A stretch of 64,000 bases of DNA, from positions 31,133,495 through 31,197,494 of the forward strand of contig OW679203.1 in the NCBI GenBank assembly GCA_940337035.1, given 5' to 3'. This document shows, piece after piece, positions 10,223-24,229 of this stretch; the first letter of the stretch is position 1; every line of letters starts with the position of its first letter. The position numbers and the translations under genes are program-made. Source of the stretch: Agriotes lineatus (taxonomy: Eukaryota > Arthropoda > Insecta > Coleoptera > Elateridae). The notes beneath the pieces are model-generated. The model did no database searches. It was not told the origin of the DNA and saw nothing but the letters and a program-made list of their open reading frames with translations.

Positions 10223-13200
10223 CCTTCCAGTATACTCTCCTTTCTTAGTGCCCCATCGAAACACTATGTAATGCTCTGAATTGTAATCCATAAGTATGGT
10301 AGGTTTTACTGTATTAAAACCTATAAATTTCTAAGTTACAGGCTACAATGGTGTACATGAAAGGTGTGCATAAAGATCATGCTTTTTCATAAAATGTAAG
10401 CATCGTACAAGTGCATGCTCGTACTATAACTAGTAGTTGCAGTGAGATTGGCGGATTTTATGAATAACTAATGTAGTCACAAGTTATTTCTCGTTGTTAG
10501 AACTAGTAATACTGCAGGGGTCAAGAGAAAGCTGTCTGAAAGTGAACCAAGTTCTTGACACATTAAAACGACGGTCAAATTCAGTTCTACTCTAGAACCA
10601 CCCTTATACAAGATTAAAGTAGAACTGCCCACGTTGTACTCGCACTGAAGCGTTGCCATTGAAAAGCCCTAAAATTACCCTTTCGCGCCTTTGGACGATT
10701 TTCTAGCAGTTTCGCGAAGGAAGGGTCTTCAGCGCGATCCCCCTAATCTGCTTATTTTATTAACGTCGGTTTTGATACGATTATTCGCACTTCCTCTTCG
10801 CCCACTGCATCGATAGGGGCATTTACTTTCATAAATTTCTGAGCGCAACTCTGTCACAGGCGAGATCAACCGCACGCCTCCGACACACCTTTGGGTTCCT
10901 CCACTCGGCTGACCAAGGTCTTGCTCGCGTTAATCACATGCACGTTAAATAACTCGCTAATTATGTTTCGATCATAGTCCAAAGTGTCGGGAACGCGTGC
11001 ATTTTACACATTCCAGGTCGCTATTAGCCAAACGAAGTTGGTGCTTCAGTAGTTCTAATCGGCTTGCACGATTCTGGATGACTCAGCGCGTTCGAGCCTG
11101 AAATTAAGTGGTTTACACGCATCATTTTCTGAGCTATATCCATTTGTTTTACAGAGATTGTGCTTCTCAAGCAATGGTTAAAGGTTTTTAAATAGAAATC
11201 TTGTAAGCCCCGCAACCTTCAGGGGATTCCCATGTCAAAGTTCCGTAACAGATAAATTGTAGGATGTGCCTTCAGAAGAGGGCGTGAATATTTTAAGTCC
11301 GTAATTGTAGCAGGTTTATCATGTGAAGGCTACGTTAAACTCTTGGCTTTAGGGTTTTGAGTGCTTATAGAAATTGGAAATTCATATTTCAATTCCATAA
11401 TTTTGGCTTTCCACAAGGTTTTGTTACAAACAAGCCGTCTGGAAAATTTCTGGTGGTATCCTTCGAAAAACATCATGGCAACTTTTCCAATAAAATAGTT
11501 CTCATTATTTTAAAGACGTCGTCTTCATATAACCTTCTACAGCCACAACTGTTGTTAATATCACCAATCATTTCTGAATCAGCCAGCACAGTTGTTGACA
11601 CCGCATTTCTCGACCAACAAGAACTTCCCAGTGAATCATGTTTGTTTATATTATATTATATAACCATTCATATCATATATGCTCGAAAACTTTGGCATTA
11701 CCGCCTTAAACAATTCTAATCCTTTGACAAGATTTTTCCAGAAAATCTAGCCTCTATAACAATGATTGAATCTTCTCTGCTTATTATTCATTTTGATAAT
11801 AAAGCGTTCTCTCCGATTGTCTTTTGTTTCTCTTGTCTTTTTGTTCTTCATCTTTATTTGCCATATCTGCATGACGAATATCGGCGCTCATTCTAACTAC
11901 TCTAGTCATCTTGACAACAACACGGAAGGGATCATTCATACCAGTACCCCAGATTCCTTAACCATAAAATTATTGTTCTCCATAGTGGCCTTCTACGATT
12001 CGATACTTCGGGCTTTCAAGTTCTGCTGATTGTTACCATCGTATTTTTTTCAGAAGTTTATAAAAGCGTGTGATGATATATTCTATCATTTGGTAGAATC
12101 TGCTTACGTATTGTTGCGTAATTTACTGCTGCCGTATTTATTTCATCTTCTTCTATCGAAAGCACTTTTCTTTTGTGAGCATAGATTCTGAGCTTGTTTT
12201 ATTTTCATTTGGTATAGACTACTAGAAAAAAGACCGAATTTGCGTACAAAGCACTTAACTCGGCTTATGACACATAGACTTAGTTGAATTTTACTCCTGG
12301 CGTTGTGTTCTGGTTACTAATGCAACTGTGAAGCACTGTACCCTTTACATTCATTCTTGTTTCTTTTGCAACATCTTAATCTAAATGCTTCCTTGTATTG
12401 GTTATCATAATGTTGTTGTAAGGGAATTCCCGATACGGCATGCAACAAGTTTAAAGACTGTTCGACTAGCTAGTGGGAAGGGGATCGTTTGCGATAATTA
12501 AAACAATAGCAGATATAGGAACCAATTCTTTCTATTATTGTGGGTGCCATCTTGTATCTTATATGCATTAGCTCGTATTTCTACTAAACACTAGCTTCTC
12601 ACTTTAAATAAAACGCATACTGCATTTTGTTCCACAAGAAAATACACAGCATGAACTCTGATACGGTTATATTAAATAACACACCAAACTAAATACATTT
12701 CTCCCCAGATACAACTAAAATATTGAGACCCGCAATAAATCACTCTTAACCTACATATAAGAGTGACGTCAGTTTCGATAGCCTAATCACAAGTCAGCCA
12801 CCCATTGAAAATAACGATCTACACACCCCAGCGGGGATGTCCTCAAAATTCTGCTCCGTTAAACGGGCAACTTATTAAATATTTATATGTCATATAGGTC
12901 ACAGCGTCGATTATACGACGGCTTTCCAAGTCTGCGTCTTCGTAGATGTCGCCGATACAATAGAGAGCGGGATCAGTAAAGTGTTTAGTATATCGGCTAC
13001 ATAACTGAAATGTAGTTCGATACCCCAACGAGTCGAGAACAGAATTGCCAGGAAGCTTTTAAGATCCCAAAATTGTCACAAATGCTTTAAAATGCTGCAA
13101 CGCGCCAATAATATAGCACAAAGCAAAACTTGATGATAGCTACCTGAAGCTGAATAGCGTCCTTCGAGCTTGCATTCGTGTGAAAAAGTTTAACGCAATT

Positions 13201-14331
13201 TTCTTTTTCGCCTCTGCGGCATACAACCAGTGGCTGCGCCAATCTTTCAAATCGACCTAACAACTTATCTAATTTTACTTCTCGTAGTATTTATCTTGCT
13301 TCTGTATCGAGGCATGGTTTCATTCTTATCTGTCATATGGCTACGTTTATTCTGTCGACTTATTCTGGAGCTTGTTAGAGAATAGTCTTCAAAAGAACCA
13401 TTTAATGTTGTATTCACACAACGCCTTTCTAGTTCAGAACGCTACACAGATATTAAAAATAATAGCAAATATCTAAGCAAGGCACGTATTTTTTGATAAA
13501 AATGTATTTGCTTAGTAATTTAATTCCAAAGCGTTAAACCCCAGAGAAACTTCAAACGGCAAGGTCAAAGCTTTTAAATATTTACTTATTTTTATAGAGC
13601 AAGCCTTGTTTTGTATGGACCCAGTAAATGCAATAAATTGTTGTAGAATTTATAGCAATGTTAAGATTTAGCTTGATAACTGTTCAAAACTGGTATGCAG
13701 AACTGCTAACTAGGTAGTTTCAATAGATTAATCAGCAGCAGCCCACATTACATCTTAATATTTATTAGGTTCATGACCCATGAAAAATAACGCGAAACCA
13801 AGTTGACGTGCTACTGTATACTAATTCCAAATAAGCTGGGCTTAAATTAACTTGTAAGACCAAACCGTAAATAAAACGAGCAATAGAGCTACGCTGTATA
13901 CATAATAAAGAAGTCACCAACGCACTGGCGCTAACAATCTGAAATATTAAAATTTTCTTTGCCTAGTGGAATTAAATATCAAAGCTCTCAACAAAGAAGC
14001 TAAATATACTTTTCCATTAAATTAAAAATTGGGAAAAACAGCTTGAAAGATCAGGTTTTTGTTTAAAATTAAATTAAGGGACACGAGTAGCTCAGCGTCC
14101 ATTTAAAATTGATTTGGAGCGTAAAACAGCTTGTCACTCTGATTTATTTTCCTATTAAAGCTCACTCTTTTGTCAGATCGTAGGCGGTGTATATACGAAA
14201 TATAATGCTTAGATAAATTGTGAAACCGTTATATGAACGCGTCAATATACCCCCACTGCAAATACAAAAATGTTCAAATTTGCATACTAGTATGATAAAG
14301 TAAAAGGTAACAAAATGTACAGGTACATGAG
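10223..14331. other. Unassigned sequence with a GC-richer block at 10.64-11.22 kb
   Basis: I recognise no gene. The block at about 10640-11220 is clearly richer in CpG and GC than its surroundings and contains TGCATCGATAG, close to a TATCGATA-type boundary or promoter word, but it has no long open frame. Two open frames at 11357-11719 and 11766-12029 (120 and 87 codons, plus strand) are low-complexity and hydrophobic and match nothing I know. The minus strand of 11.3-12.1 kb may be old transposon debris, but I could not name it. Confidence 0.35.
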
Positions 14332-14420
14332 CAAGAAATATTACTCAGGAAGAACTTGAATACAAGAAAGTATACCTTCATTGGGTTTCACTTATTCTTA
14401 CTCCAGAACAGAAACAATTT
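14332..14420 (+). pseudogene. Possible mariner transposase scrap
   Basis: The frame through 14337-14560 reads EYKKVYLHWVSLILTPEQKQ early on. This resembles the linker of mariner transposases, where K-V-x-x-x-W-V-P-H-x-L-T-x-x-Q-K precedes an R-rich helix. After about 30 residues the similarity is lost. No DDE/D motif or terminal inverted repeat was seen nearby. It could be chance. Confidence 0.3.
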
Positions 14421-15127
14421 CGCATTGAAGCTTTAATAGAGCCTCGTAATAAGTCTAAAGCATCCACAGCTGGAAATTATTCTCAATCCGCCACCTGGAG
14501 ACGCGCTGATTACGAGTTTGAGGATTTTCCTAAATACGGAAATATTATCTTACACTAAAGGTACTAAACAGCTTAACCAGAAACATATTATATACTGTAT
14601 GAGGTTTTCGCGGTTACTCGAATTATTATTTTTAACATAGAATTTCGGCTTAGACCGCTTAGTTTTTGTAGATACACACCCAGTATTCTCTGGCTTAATG
14701 TGACTTGCACCTTGTGAACTGTGAACAAGTCTCATGTTATTGAAGGTGATACTATTTTGAAGATAGAATTTATATTGTGGAAATCATATTAGCATCACCA
14801 AACTTAGTCCTTGTTTCTATAGCCTGACTATATTAGACAACCACAGCTGGTATTTTTATAACCTAGCTTGGTCTAACAGCCGTGCGTCACCGCTTAACCT
14901 ACCACGAGAATCGAAGTCGGGAGGAAGGCACGCCCCACGCGGACAACGGACTCTATACTATAATATTTGGTTATTGTTGTGTAATCATGTAGTATGAATG
15001 TAAATAAACAATATATTCTAACGGACTCGTTCGTTACCACTACACATCAACTACAGTACCATAGAAATGACATAAAACCAACTGAAGCATGTAATATCTA
15101 AGTTAAAGGATAGGAAATCGCTAGGAG
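14421..15127. other. Unassigned; LTR-like poly(A) region near 14.9-15.06 kb
   Basis: A GC-richer patch (14870-14950) is followed by AATAAA (15002-15007) and a GC-containing tail, an arrangement seen at the R-U5 end of some LTRs. I found no matching termini or TSD, so I do not call an element. Confidence 0.25.
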
Positions 15128-17095
15128 AGGAATTGTTCAACAAATTTTTGAAATATGGTGGACCGTCCCAGAACCGGAAAAACTCGCACGAAAAAGTCTC
15201 CTGAACCAAAGAATTCCAGAAGAAAAGATAACCAGCATTCTAATTTTACTGCACAAAAAAGATGACAAACTCAATCCGGAAAACTATATAGGCATTGAGC
15301 TATTATACACTTCACTAATATTAATCACAAGAACCTAAGAAAGCGGAAAGACAAACAATAACGTTTCAGAATTAGACGTTCTTGAAATGATGACATTTTA
15401 TGAGAAAGACTGTAGACAAGACTATTAGAGATGGAGTTACATTATAAATTGCCGATATTGAATCGGAACATCCACTAGGACTAACTCAAGCAGAAGGGAT
15501 AGGTAACTTACCTTCCAAAACTAGTAGATCTAAATTTCTAGGAGCGTCAAATGATTCAGGCCCATGTTCCTTTGTTCGTTTGAGCGAACGAACCATTAAA
15601 TTGCTCAAAGGTAACAACAAACAATATAATAAATAAAACCCGCAGTTCGAAAAACCGTATAATGATTCAATCACGTAATGGATAACAATAGGGGGAAATA
15701 AAATCGATTGTAATTACTGGCATCAACGAACAATAACTAATTATCACAAGTCATGCCTGGAACAATGTGTATGGGTGCCAACATATAAACGCAGCCCTCG
15801 CTGAGTAAACATCTACTAATATTTCTAACTAGTTTAATTTAAATTGTTAAGTAGCCAAAGCAATTAATTTTGAAACGGCCCGATTGCTGAATAAATGATA
15901 AACGTTACAGCGTTCCACACTTAGCGATTTAATTTTTACCGCGAATAACCTCACATCCAGATGTCTGTATGGTAGTTTGTATTACAATGTGATATGCTAG
16001 GATCGTTTTTCCCAGCCAACAAACTTAATATGGACTATATTTAGGCGGGAACAGTCGTAAAGGGGTGCGACCACCCACTCAGCTAATATCGACATACAAA
16101 GCCAAGTTATTTACTCCAAAATAAACCACTTAGCTCTAATCTGGCGTCAAGTCAGCACACACACAAAAAATACACAAGCCATAAAAGTAAAATCAATCGC
16201 AAATAAGTTTATACAAATAAATACAAGGCCATTAGATTCAAACCACCAAACTGGACGTATTCTGCAGCATAGAAACAAATATAGCACGAGGTAGTGGCCC
16301 CCAGTGACGCTTTGTCCAGCCCTTCTGCCTGCACGTATCTTTATAAGGAAATCAAGGCAAGGTGGGTCTCGTACTCAACAATTTACGTTCCAACAAGGGA
16401 GCTGCGAACAAGACTGCTACTGAGGACACATTTCCAGCAAATCGATCGGTTTAGTCAGTAGGTTGAAGAATAAAATGCCTTACCAAAAATTCTGCCAGTT
16501 CGTTCACAAAAGCATGTGGTCGCTCAAACAATTCATTTAGCCAGTTTTCGGGTCAAAGTATGCCTTGATTGATCGTGCTGCATTATCCTGATATCATCAG
16601 CAATTCACAAAGCTCAAAACCACGTCCTAGGAACTTCTAAAACGGCCGATGACCACGGCTGCACATAAAAAACCAAGAACGTAAAACGTCTTCCCCAAAA
16701 AATTTGGCAGACCGGAAATGATCCAAAACTCTATCACCACCATTTGGCGGAAAGATTACAGTTTGCATGAAACTGAACTAAAGCAGAAAACTGCATTCGA
16801 CAAAATATAGGTTTGCAAAACCAGTTGCCTATTCGACTCGGCACTTCTATGCCCGTGAAAATTGCGAATAATGGACTGGATTACAAACCGAAGGAGGCAG
16901 TAAAAACAATATCTTAGCAGAATAGTCTAGAGCAAAATGGTTAAAATAATTAGAAACAATAGACCGAGAGGGAAAAAATGTCCAGGTCGTCCGAGAAAAA
17001 CAAAGAGATATAGTTTGCGAATTCTTGGGAATAACAGTCTCTAAGCCTAAACTGCTAACCTAGCAAAATAAGAAGAAGAAAACAAAAAAAATACG
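15128..17095 (+). pseudogene. RTE-type LINE remnant: RT start and C-terminal tail
   Basis: Frame +2 near 15150-15335 shows the opening of a non-LTR reverse transcriptase. A segment LLNQRIPEEKITSILILLHK is followed by DDKLNPENYIGIELL, matching the usual iP..W..s.i..l.KKGD..NP.NYRGI.LL pattern. It then stops (TAA). Near 16960-17050 a segment RPRGKKCPGRPRKTKRYSLR fits the basic GRPRK region close to the C-terminus of RTE-type ORFs. It is followed by a TAAGAAGAAGAAAAC tail. The spacing of about 1.9 kb between the two suits one element. The middle (RT core with the YxDD box) is unreadable, so the copy is long dead. Confidence 0.5.
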
Positions 17096-20000
17096 GCGCA
17101 TCTAACAACATTGTCTATAACACCCATATATTAATGATATTTCAATAAAAGCAGCAAGTTAATTTTATTTATCTGCTATTGACACTAAAGACAATTCTTC
17201 GGAGGGGATACCTTGCTCTCTGAATCTGATATTTGTTAATTATTAATAAAACTAAATATCAAAATCGATTCTACTTGATGTTCTTATTAATTTATTTCTA
17301 GAACTGCCAGTCTCTCTCATTTCGCTGCTACCTTTGCCTTCCCGTGTTTGGAAGTAAAAAGGAAGTCATCTAACACACCTATATTCAACACACAAACTAC
17401 AAGAGATAGGTTGAGAGCTGGTCTATTATCAAGTTACTGCCAACCGAATTTTTCTAAATGTGACAATACATACTAAGACATTGCAAGATTACATAATAAA
17501 TGACTGATTTCAGATAAAATACAGTAAATAACGGCTCCAAATTGAATGCAGGGGCTGGCTTTAAGCTCGAAACTACTATCGGTAAAAAATTGTTTCAACA
17601 TTCGGACTTGCAATGGTGTATCAGCAAGCAGCAACAGCTATGAGACTACAATGAAGCGCAATGAAATTTATCTATTCTGTAAACGACACGTAATTAGAAT
17701 TTTAAATAACTTAAACTTAATTCCAAGAAAGTTAATGATCCAGCAAAAGCCGTAAGGTTGCCACAAGGGCCGTTAAAACTAATTCCCAAAAGCAATTTTA
17801 CATAATGCACTGGGCTTACTGTCACGGGCCAACCTCCCTAATCACTTATGCGTCGACTCTGCCGTCGCTCGGGTTAGCCAAGTCAAGCAAGTCAACGCGT
17901 TCGGCCCTTGACGGTCTGAAATCAGTGGCGTGCACCCGAATTTTACAATCTGGATAAAATCGAAACAAAAGTAGGAACTGACAGAAAATATAATGTAATA
18001 TGAACTCCTCACTTCATCGCTGCGTAACTGATTCGTTACTGCATTTATTAAAAAAAAAATGAAATGGGAAATAGTGGCAAGTCTCTGATAAATGCACTAA
18101 ACTAATTTTTGAAGTTATTTAAAAACAAAACAGTGAGCGCAGGTGTAACTGTAATGAACATATATTGCACGTGCCTGTCTGTTTGCCCACCCGCAAGGTT
18201 CACGTGTCTATAGCCACATATGAAACTTACTTCGTCCGTTATCGGACTTGCTCCCTTATGTTGTCACCATTCCGTTCATAATACAACGATACGACTGTGT
18301 GCTTCGTTATATCATCCATAGCCGAGTAATCAGATTCCATCTGAAAACGAAGGTTCAAATTTCTCCGACTGCGTTATTTGCTTTCCATTGCGAAGTAATG
18401 TAATTAACATTAGTAAACGTTTCGTTTCTGTTCCAGTTTTATTAGAAACATTAAGATATTTTTATTTATTTTGTACATAATTCTAAACATTTGTTAAACG
18501 TTGTCCGATCTAGAATTTTTTGCGATGCACTTTCTTGATAAATTCAAAAATCACTGCCATAACATAGGCCAGCTATGTGGTGGGCTGTTAAAAAGCTACT
18601 TATATAATTTCCACTACTTTCGTAGATAACAGATATATAAATAATGATGGTCCTTTGCGGATGGCAACAATTAAAACTAGCAGAAATACCATACAGTTTC
18701 GTTTCTAATTATTGCCTACGCTTGGGCTAACTAAAAATTATAATTATTTTAATTAATTGCAATAATAACGGTATGTTGGCCTCTATACTTTATTTATTGG
18801 CAACTAATTTAAATTAATGCGCCGGCTAGTTATTTGGGACTCCAATATCTTCAGTGGTTGGGTTGTAACACAGTATCAATTTTACCATAGTGGGACAAAT
18901 GCTCAATTTTAACGAGTGACAGTTAACCTCAAATACTGAATATAAACCGAGCTGTTCGATCACACAAAAATCCAGCGTTATTTGAACGCAAATCATCCAA
19001 CAATTAATAAATTCACCTCAGGTAAACAATAACAATGCAATTTAACGAATCAAGTTGTTTGGCTAATCTGTATTTGTTTTCTTTCACGTCATAGAACACG
19101 CCAACTAGCATCTATTTCTTGCCTGCTTGTTGAATCCAATTCCGGTTTAAGCATAAAAAAGAGACGCCAACCTCGTAATTTCCTCCTGCAAAGTTATCAG
19201 CGGCTGCTACCTACCTCTGGACCGCGAACGATGTCTTACCCAGCTGTTGTACCTTGTTCTGCACCTCTCAAAGCCCCAGGCTTCTTGGATCGTGGTCGAA
19301 AGTTGGGCTCGTGCCGGGTTACGTTTCAAAGGGACGTTATCTACTATCTAATGCGTCTGGATTGATCAAAACTGAAATAAAATTCGCCTTAGTCCGTTGT
19401 GTCTTTGCAAATTTCAGGTTCCGTGTCCTTTGTACCTTATAGATTTAAGCATTATTGTTTGCAATAATTATAAATATTGAGGGTTTGGGAAAAGAGATAG
19501 GTAACTACCAAGACGATGCGGTCTAAGCAGAAATTTAATTTAATTTTGAAGATACATTTTTTTAAGTTATTTATGTATATGCGGGAGAATAGATTTATGT
19601 GTTTTGTCCTTGCATTCCTAGAGAAAATATCTCAGGATAAATAAGCAATGTAACATCTGGTTAATAGTTTTATAATTATTTAAATAGCTCGAATTATTTT
19701 AACCATAATCGTTTTGTTTATTTATGTTTGCTAAGAGACTTAAGGAAGAGGAAGTTATAGATAATTTTAGTTTGTGAAGCCAGTTTAAATCCTACTTCCT
19801 CTATTCCACCGCAGCTCAAGTCCGAACTACTTCACAGGGACCAGGATGCGTTTGATAATTACAAAAGCTTTTCGGCACGCTGGAGATCTGTGGCGGTAGT
19901 TAAAAATTAAATTCGATTAGCGCAAGCAAAGGGCGGGCTGACCTGCCCTCAGACTCGTTTACTTTAGCCAGTGCCCAAACAGCCAGTTTACATTTCCAAT

Positions 20001-22076
20001 TCATTACGAGCACATGTATCGACGTCATGCACCAGTAACCTCTCGATCTCAGTGAACACGAGATGTAAAGCCTTTGTACTCCGCCACCACAGACTAAACG
20101 ACTGGAACATTGTTTACTACCGCCCAATGGAATAAATAGTGCTCGTATACATTGTTGGCTGGTTTACTTGTGCCTGAAAATACAGTGGTCATTGTAGCTT
20201 GCATTATTTGAATACAAAATACCTTATCTTATGACGTAATCAGCTCTGTGTAGAGAGACCATGATAAAATTGTCGAGTTAAGATGAGTACATTGTCGTGA
20301 AGAGGAAAAGCTTAGTTGGGAACATATATTTCATCCCTAATCACTGTTTTTACAAAGAAATTTCAGTATTTTCTTGGAAAATTGTTGCATAACGAGGGTT
20401 TACACTAGTGACTGTACATGTACATAATGTTGGCTGCTATCATAATCATGTGTGACACAAATTAAAATTAGTCAGTTCTTTCTACATCTTATAAAAACCA
20501 GTTTCATTTAATTAGGGTTCTTGCTGTTACTGCGATATGAATATGCAGTCTCATTAAAAGCTCCATGCCTTTTAGCCATAGGCATAATTATTACTATTCA
20601 AGGTCCATGCAATTATCAGACACACATTTGCAAAAGTTATTAGGGCTTACTCAGCAAATAAAAAATATTGTCATTAAAAAATATATTATAAAACTACAAA
20701 AATAAGTAGTCAAATAAAAAAACAATTTCAAATTCCAACAATCTTATTTAAAACCCATAAAATTAAACATACGGTGTCCAAGGCTACCGATAATTAGCAG
20801 GTTCGCTGTGAGTTAAACATTTAATCAGACGATAAAAAAGTTTTCCCGTTTTTTCTCGAGTTTTATCGTGTAATTATGTAAATATGTAGTCTAATAGAAA
20901 TTTTTTTCTAGTTTAAAAACTAGTAGTAGCTATTATTAAAACACTGTAAAATCGATACACTAACTAAGAAATCTACTTAAACAATTCCGATTTATTCAGT
21001 TTTACCCAATGAATTAGTTATGAGTGTGTTCCTCTTCCAAACCCACAAAACTAAACATACAGTATTTATAACTGTCAAAAATAATTATTATCTACAGCAA
21101 ATTACACAGGAAATATTTTCCACTTGTTATTTTCAAAAACGTTTTTCTTGCCTTTTTTAAACATATTAATCATCGAGAGGACTATATGGAAAGGCCAATT
21201 GTCGAAGATAAAGGTCTTGGAAGAAGACGTAGAAGACGTTGGGTTTCCTAGAATAATCTTCACAATTGAGATAAATAGTAAGAGGCAGCTCATGCAAAAT
21301 GTAGGCAAAAAAGACCTAGTAAATACATAGGTCACAAACCGTCCGTCAAGATGTATGACAAATAAGGAATAAAATTGTAGACGAAATAGCCCAAATGAAA
21401 GAATAACGTGCCTTCAGATATGAGCTTTTCTGCAGACGAAACTTGGATACGTGCATAACTTGTATATGACTGCGCCAAGGATGATATATTGCGATGCAAT
21501 TGTGTAATTGTATTATTATTTTCAGACAAAATTCAATAAGTTAAAATTTAGGCAAATCTACACACACAATTCTCAGTTTAATTATTATACTGTGCTCACT
21601 TTGCCTCTCAGTAATTTAAGGCTGGTTAAAATGAAATGTATTAATTAATTGCACAAATAAAATGGTTGAATGAACCTTTCTTAATATTTTATTTAACTGC
21701 AATATTATTTAAGCTAGCTCTCGGCAAACACGAAACTGCTTATCTCAGGTTGAGTTCTGAAATGGGCTATATTTAAATTCAGTAGCTCAACTGCGCTTTA
21801 TTTTTAGTTTATACACGCGGTTCTAGTAGATAAAATTTACAATCCGTCAAACGACACAAAATTTTGCCAGTGCTACAGCGATTAGTTGAACGTTCTAAAA
21901 GTGATTATCGACAAGGAAGCATCAGGTAACTAATTTGATTATTCTGCTTGGCAACAAAAACCACGCCTTCATTATTCTAGGGTGACGTAGACCCACGCCA
22001 ACTTTCAACTGTTTCTGGTGGCTTGGAAATTCTTGCAAATCCGCAGATTCTGATGATGCTATGCTGATTATAAAAA
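17096..22076. other. Unassigned AT-rich sequence
   Basis: No gene is recognised; open frames are at most 77 codons. A 27-bp word at 20752-20778 recurs diverged at about 21040-21066 (core AAACATAC), roughly 290 bp apart in direct orientation. This may be a trace of an old tandem duplication. GC-richer patches at about 19200-19330 and 19900-20130 hold no readable domain. Confidence 0.35.
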
Positions 22077-22510
22077 TTAGGGCGTAGCCGGACATACGTT
22101 GGAAATACGTTGAGTACCTTCTACAAGGCCTAATCTTGGAGTGCCGCAGCTTCCTGGGGACTCGACACTCAATAAATAGCAGTATCCTACCTGGAAAGTT
22201 TTCGTCGATGTTGTTTCGATGCTGGCACCAGTTGTCACTGCCGCATTCCTTTGCTGGAGTTGCTCCCCGGGGTGCAGATTTTGCTCTAGGTGCTCTTGCA
22301 GACCCCGCCGACCTATTGCAGTACAGACCTCTGGGTTCACTTGCTTAATTGTGCTGGAAACGACCCTCGGAAATTTCAGCTGATCGGCTTCCGTTCACAC
22401 TCTCTAAGTCGGATTGGAAAATTTTAACTTTTATCTCGTGGAACTCGCCACAAACACTCGTACAGCTGCCTGAACACTTGGTGAATAAACCCGTACACTT
22501 TTTATATTGT
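22077..22510 (-). promoter_or_regulatory. Candidate minus-strand promoter and leader, or LTR fragment
   Basis: This island is distinctly GC-richer than its neighbours. On the minus strand TATAAAAAG lies at 22506-22498. An initiator-like TTCAGG places +1 near 22471, about 35 bp downstream. An open frame of about 95 codons then runs through 22340-22077. The frame has no ATG (its first candidate is GTG) and ends in ordinary sequence after a CAGGTAGGA that could be a splice donor. It contains TGGTGCCAGC after CAAC, which loosely resembles a retroviral primer-binding site. It could be a host first exon, a gypsy-like LTR plus leader, or chance. Confidence 0.3.
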
Positions 22511-24229
22511 AAAATGCTTGTTTATTATTTAAAAACATCAATTAAAGATGGAGTACAAATTCGACAAGCTTTCAAATAATTTAATTCAACTGTTCCCTTC
22601 TAACAACAAAAAAGCATCACGTTGCTATGTTACCACGGGGTTTTTTGTCTATTAGAAATTAGTTTTGATAGCAAAATTACACACATGGAGTAAAATTTGA
22701 TTACATAAATCTTAACTTAATATTTTCTTAAATCTAAAAAAAATGTGCTTTGCTTAAAACTATCATTTTTTCTTCCGTCACGCACACAAATGTTTTAAAA
22801 TTTACTGCTCTGCTTTTCACTTTCTTTTATTAATGCACTGTAGATTGAGTTCAAATTTACACACGTTACTTGCATTGCTTCTATTCTGTTGCCTAATTTC
22901 GGGATTGCTCTTTGCAATTTTATATTTTCCTCTATTCCAATCTCATTTACCTTTCAGATGGCTTGCCATTCACTGATCTTTGCTTTTATTAATACTTTCG
23001 CTCGTTTAGTCTGCACATAACAAACCTTTTGTGTCAATTAAATATTGTGTGGTCTGGCTTTAAATATGCACAAACCTATTATTAATTATATTACTTTATT
23101 CAACTTCAAATCCCAACCCTCTGAAGTATGCTTTGCTTTTGCGTGCCTTTATCCGACTAATTAATACTTGTCGCCTCTTATTACCAATGCATTTAATACT
23201 TTTATTATTGTTTTAAATTGCAGTTTCATAAAATACCTTAACTCTGTGCTTTACTGGCTTGGGTAAATATCTTGCACTGCCATCAGAGACAAGTTGTAGG
23301 CTTAAAACCATCTCAATATTTAAAATTATATATTACCAAGTGTACGGTATATAATATTTTAATTTTAATAAAGCTCCAATGACCTGGAGAAAAAAAATGT
23401 AATATAATATGCCTTTGGAACATCAGGGCGAAGATATAAAAATGAATAGAGGCAGTTTGTATCTGCAGTAGTTAAGAGAGAAACTAAGAGAAACAGCCAT
23501 GAATGATCTGTAGCACAACTTACTTGGTAGAGATAGAAAAATAGAAAGTTATAGGACGGTTGATTAAGAAACAAAGTGCAACTAGACGTAATAACAGAAC
23601 AGGAATTTAGTGAATTAAGAAACAACTAAATTAACATCGAATAATGAACATGTACATTGTTTGGATGCAAAAAGGCACAAATAGAGAAGACTGGAAGCAG
23701 CTTTAGGGGTGGGAAAAGCTTAAATTCTGTTATACATGGCATAGTTAGATGAAGAAGCTTATTTTGCTTCAGAGACATATAAAAGAGTATTGAAGAAAAA
23801 CAAGAATAAGAAATATCGTAGTAGCAATAAAATAAATGTAGAATTTGTAGAATATGTACTAGAATTAACACATCGCACATGCAGTTCGATACTACATACC
23901 AATGGGTGGAACAACTTTTATAAATGGACGATTTTTTACCCTACAAGCCAAAAAGAACGTGAAATGCAAGTGGCCCGCCTACAGAGGAGATGAGCAAACA
24001 TGGCGACATATAAACAAAATGGAAATATAAAAGTTAGAAAAAACTAACCTAGGAATGTAGATCATGATGGCAAATTTCATATATTGTAATGATAATAACA
24101 AAGAAAATAGAATTTATAATTGAATAAAATATGGCTAATTTAAAAACAGATGGATTCAAATATAATGTAATATAAAAAAAAGGTTTGAAGGTAATGACAA
24201 ATACTTAATCGAAATAAATTATTATAGGG
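22511..24229. other. Unassigned, very AT-rich
   Basis: No gene or element is recognised. Short open frames on both strands (up to 86 codons) are of low complexity. The last few hundred bases may be the start of the degenerate array that follows. Confidence 0.35.

Noticed and set aside
14776..15056. Copia-like solo LTR (TGTGGAAATC start, AATAAA near the end)
   Set aside because: No matching right terminus and no 5-bp TSD could be found.
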